Assembly: GCA_018725535.1 (NCBI GenBank)
Contig: QLUS01000091.1
Span: 1-6,235, forward strand
Direction: 5' to 3'
DNA length: 6,235 bases
Source: Bacillota bacterium
GTDB lineage: Bacteria; Bacillota; UBA994
A program made the translations under genes and the position numbers. Positions 4,414 to 6,235 of the stretch are shown one piece after another. Numbering within the stretch: the stretch's first letter is position 1; each line of letters begins with the position of its first letter. A model generated the notes under the pieces. It was given only the letters and a program-made list of their open reading frames with translations. It searched no databases and was not told the origin of the DNA.

Positions 4414-4857
4414 GTGAAAGTTATTTTATCTAAAGACATCAAGGAGCTTGGCAAGAAGGGTCAGACGGTAGAAGTAAGTGAGGGCTACGCACGTAACTAC
4501 CTCCTGCCCCGCGGACTCGCAGTCCTAGCCACAGAGGGCGCAACAAAGGCGCTGACACAGGAGAAGCAGGCGCAGGACCGCAAAAGAGCCCGCGAGATTA
4601 GAGAAGCCCAGGAGCTAGCCGCGAAGCTGGCGGCTACGGAGCTTCGCATAGCCGCTAGGGTAGGCGACGGCGGGCGCCTTTTTGGCTCCGTAACCTCTGC
4701 CGACATTGCTGCAAGCTTAGCATCGCGCGGCATCCAGATTGACAAGCGCCGCCTTGAGCTTAAAGAAGCCATCAAGGTTGCGGGTAGATACAGCGTTGAG
4801 GTTAAGGTTTATCAGGAGATTAGCGCGAAACTTACACTTGACGTGGTTCCGGAGTAA
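4414..4857 (+). CDS. rplI: 50S ribosomal protein L9
   Basis: A 147-residue protein of typical L9 length. The N-terminal domain (MKVILSKDIKELGKKGQTVE then VSEGYARNYLLPRGLA, residues 1-36) has the L9 signature and binds 23S rRNA. A long charged helix covers about residues 41-76, and the C-terminal domain contains GGRLFGSVTSADIAASL and SVEVKVYQEISAKLTLDVVP. L9 extends from the large subunit and helps maintain reading frame. It starts with GTG 4414, supported by GGGAGGA (4401-4407) 6 bases upstream. In Bacillus and many Clostridia the DHH phosphodiesterase gene gdpP lies directly before rplI; here the MazG-like gene takes that position. dnaB begins 3 bases after its stop. Confidence 0.97.
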   Translation: MKVILSKDIKELGKKGQTVEVSEGYARNYLLPRGLAVLATEGATKALTQEKQAQDRKRAREIREAQELAAKLAATELRIAARVGDGGRLFGSVTSADIAASLASRGIQIDKRRLELKEAIKVAGRYSVEVKVYQEISAKLTLDVVPE

Positions 4858-4860
4858 CTT

Positions 4861-6201
4861 ATGGTTGAGCCAAAAACCCCGCCCCATCACTTAGAAGCAG
4901 AGCAATCGGTTTTAGGCGCTATTCTCCTTGACCCAGATTCGATTATCTCCCTCGCGGTTACTCTTCAGCCGCTGTACTTTTACCGCGAAACGCACCGCAT
5001 CATCTTTCAAGTCATGCTCGACCTTTACATGCAGAATGTCCCCTTGGACCTAATCACAATAGCGGACAAGCTAAACAGAGCTGGCAAGCTTGAGGATTGC
5101 GGCGGCATCAGCTATCTTACGGCGCTCTTAGAGGCGACGCCGGTTGTGAGTAACGCGCCGACGTACGCCAAAATTATCCACGAAAAATACCTCCTGCGTC
5201 AGCTTATCACTGTCGGCAACGAAATAGCCGCTTCGGCTCTCGGTGGATCCGGTGAGACTACAGCACTACTAGATTCGGCTGAGCAGCGCATTTTTAAGCT
5301 CGCGCAGCAGCGGGATTCGCGCGACTTCACCCCGCTAGTGAGCATCCTCCATGACGTGTACGATCAAATCAACGTCAACAGATCTCCGGGTGGAGCAGTA
5401 AATGGCGTGCCCTCCGGCTACAAAGACCTCGACCGCCTCACGCACGGTTTCCAGCGCGGTGACCTCGTCATCCTAGCCGCCCGCCCGTCCGTGGGTAAGA
5501 CGGCACTCGCCCTTAATATATCCCTCCATGCCTCGCTGCGACACGCTGTTCCCGTTGCGTTCTTCAGCTTAGAAATGCCTAAAGAGCAATTGGCCATCCG
5601 CATGTTATGCAGCGAAAGCCAAGTACGCTCTGAGGCGGTGCGGAGCGGCACATTGGGAGACAAAGACTGGGTGCGCATTGCCGAGGGGTTTCGTGAACTC
5701 AACGAAGCCAAGATCTTCATTGACGACACCCCCGCGCTCTCCGTAATGGAAATGCGCAGCAAAGCGCGGCGGCTCAAACTTAACGAAAACATCGGCCTTA
5801 TTGTAGTGGATTACCTGCAGCTCTTGCGGTATCCGCAGCGTTTTGAGAACAGGCAGCAGGAAGTAGCGGAGATAACTCGCACGATTAAGGCACTAGCGCG
5901 TGAACTCGAAGTGCCGGTGATGGCGCTAGCCCAACTTAGCCGTGCATCCGAGCAGCGTAGCGACCGCCGCCCAAACCTCGCGGATTTACGCGAGTCCGGC
6001 GAAATTGAGCAAGCAGCCGATCTCGTCATGTTCCTCTACCGCGAGGACTACCAAAAGCACGACTTGCCGCCCGGTGCCGTCGAAGGTTCCGGTCCCATCG
6101 AAGTAATCCTTGGCAAACACAGGAACGGTCCCGTAGGACAAGTGACACTCACATTCCGCAAAGACTTCGGGCGCTTTGAAAGTGCCGCGCCGAATTTTTG
6201 A
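4861..6201 (+). CDS. dnaB: Replicative DNA helicase DnaB
   Basis: A 446-residue protein, full length for bacterial DnaB (called DnaC in Bacillus subtilis). The N-terminal domain starts PPHHLEAEQSVLGAILLDPD and includes IADKLNRAGKLEDCGGISYL. A linker of about residues 150-178 precedes the RecA-like motor domain. That domain has Walker A ARPSVGKT (about 207-214), the catalytic glutamate in FSLEMP (E238), Walker B VVDYLQLL (D317) and LSRASEQR. It also has the DLRESGEIEQAAD segment and KHRNGPVG (about 419-426), which carries the arginine finger. It forms a hexamer that unwinds DNA ahead of the fork. No intein is present, though DnaB is a common intein host. The ribosome binding site GGAG (4851-4854) overlaps the end of rplI, so the two genes are translationally linked. 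No intrinsic terminator is visible after it. Confidence 0.97.
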   Translation: MVEPKTPPHHLEAEQSVLGAILLDPDSIISLAVTLQPLYFYRETHRIIFQVMLDLYMQNVPLDLITIADKLNRAGKLEDCGGISYLTALLEATPVVSNAPTYAKIIHEKYLLRQLITVGNEIAASALGGSGETTALLDSAEQRIFKLAQQRDSRDFTPLVSILHDVYDQINVNRSPGGAVNGVPSGYKDLDRLTHGFQRGDLVILAARPSVGKTALALNISLHASLRHAVPVAFFSLEMPKEQLAIRMLCSESQVRSEAVRSGTLGDKDWVRIAEGFRELNEAKIFIDDTPALSVMEMRSKARRLKLNENIGLIVVDYLQLLRYPQRFENRQQEVAEITRTIKALARELEVPVMALAQLSRASEQRSDRRPNLADLRESGEIEQAADLVMFLYREDYQKHDLPPGAVEGSGPIEVILGKHRNGPVGQVTLTFRKDFGRFESAAPNF

Positions 6202-6203
6202 CA

Positions 6204-6232
6204 TTGACACACATGAGTTCGTGCTGTAGTAT
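6204..6232 (+). promoter_or_regulatory. Sigma-A-like promoter downstream of dnaB
   Basis: A perfect TTGACA (6204-6209) is followed after exactly 17 bases by TAGTAT (6227-6232), a 4 of 6 match to TATAAT. It lies 2 bases after the dnaB stop and would drive the next gene, which is outside the window. The -35 and spacing are excellent and the -10 moderate. Confidence 0.6.
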
Positions 6233-6235
6233 TTA

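Noticed and set aside
5418..5792. Leftward 124-residue frame inside dnaB
   Set aside because: Antisense to the DnaB motor domain with no start signal of its own or recognisable family.

Overview
The window looks like a piece of chromosome from a spore-forming member of the Bacillota (Clostridia-like), mid-50s percent GC by eye. Three things point there: strong AGGAGG-type ribosome binding sites with frequent GTG/TTG starts; the conserved block rpsF-ssb-rpsR ... rplI-dnaB; and flanking genes typical of Firmicutes near the replication origin (yyaC/DUF1256, a DUF3343 protein, a DUF951 protein and a MazG-like protein). Yellow flags are one apparent frameshift and the absence of several genes often found in this neighbourhood (ychF, an MscS channel gene, the DHH phosphodiesterase gdpP).

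Left part (1-343): the N-terminal half of a yyaC-type sporulation gene runs leftward off the window. It starts at a GTG with a good ribosome binding site and is preceded by a sequence closely resembling a forespore sigma-G promoter. This divergent region also holds the start of the rightward genes.

Middle-left (344-2685), all rightward and closely spaced: a membrane-anchored beta-propeller protein (DUF5711-like); a CvpA-like four-helix membrane protein whose last helix is displaced into another frame; a small DUF3343 protein; and a small DUF951 protein with three cysteines. The DUF951 stop codon lies in a 10-bp hairpin.

Intergenic (2686-2946): inverted and tandem 7-bp repeats, then a strong extended -10 promoter and a short leader. 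The leader holds a perfect 8-bp hairpin and an alternative pairing that could cover the rpsF ribosome binding site.

Right part (2947-6201): rpsF, ssb and rpsR, a 174-bp gap full of palindromes and short direct repeats, then a MazG-like gene, rplI and dnaB. This links ribosomal proteins S6, S18 and L9 with the replication proteins SSB and DnaB, an arrangement widespread in Bacteria. A sigma-A-like promoter at the right edge (6204-6232) probably serves the next gene.

I see no mobile element, CRISPR array, tRNA or rRNA. I do not see a wholly new system. The items most worth checking are the rpsF leader switch, the sigma-G-like yyaC promoter, the CvpA frameshift, and the palindrome cluster between rpsR and the MazG-like gene.
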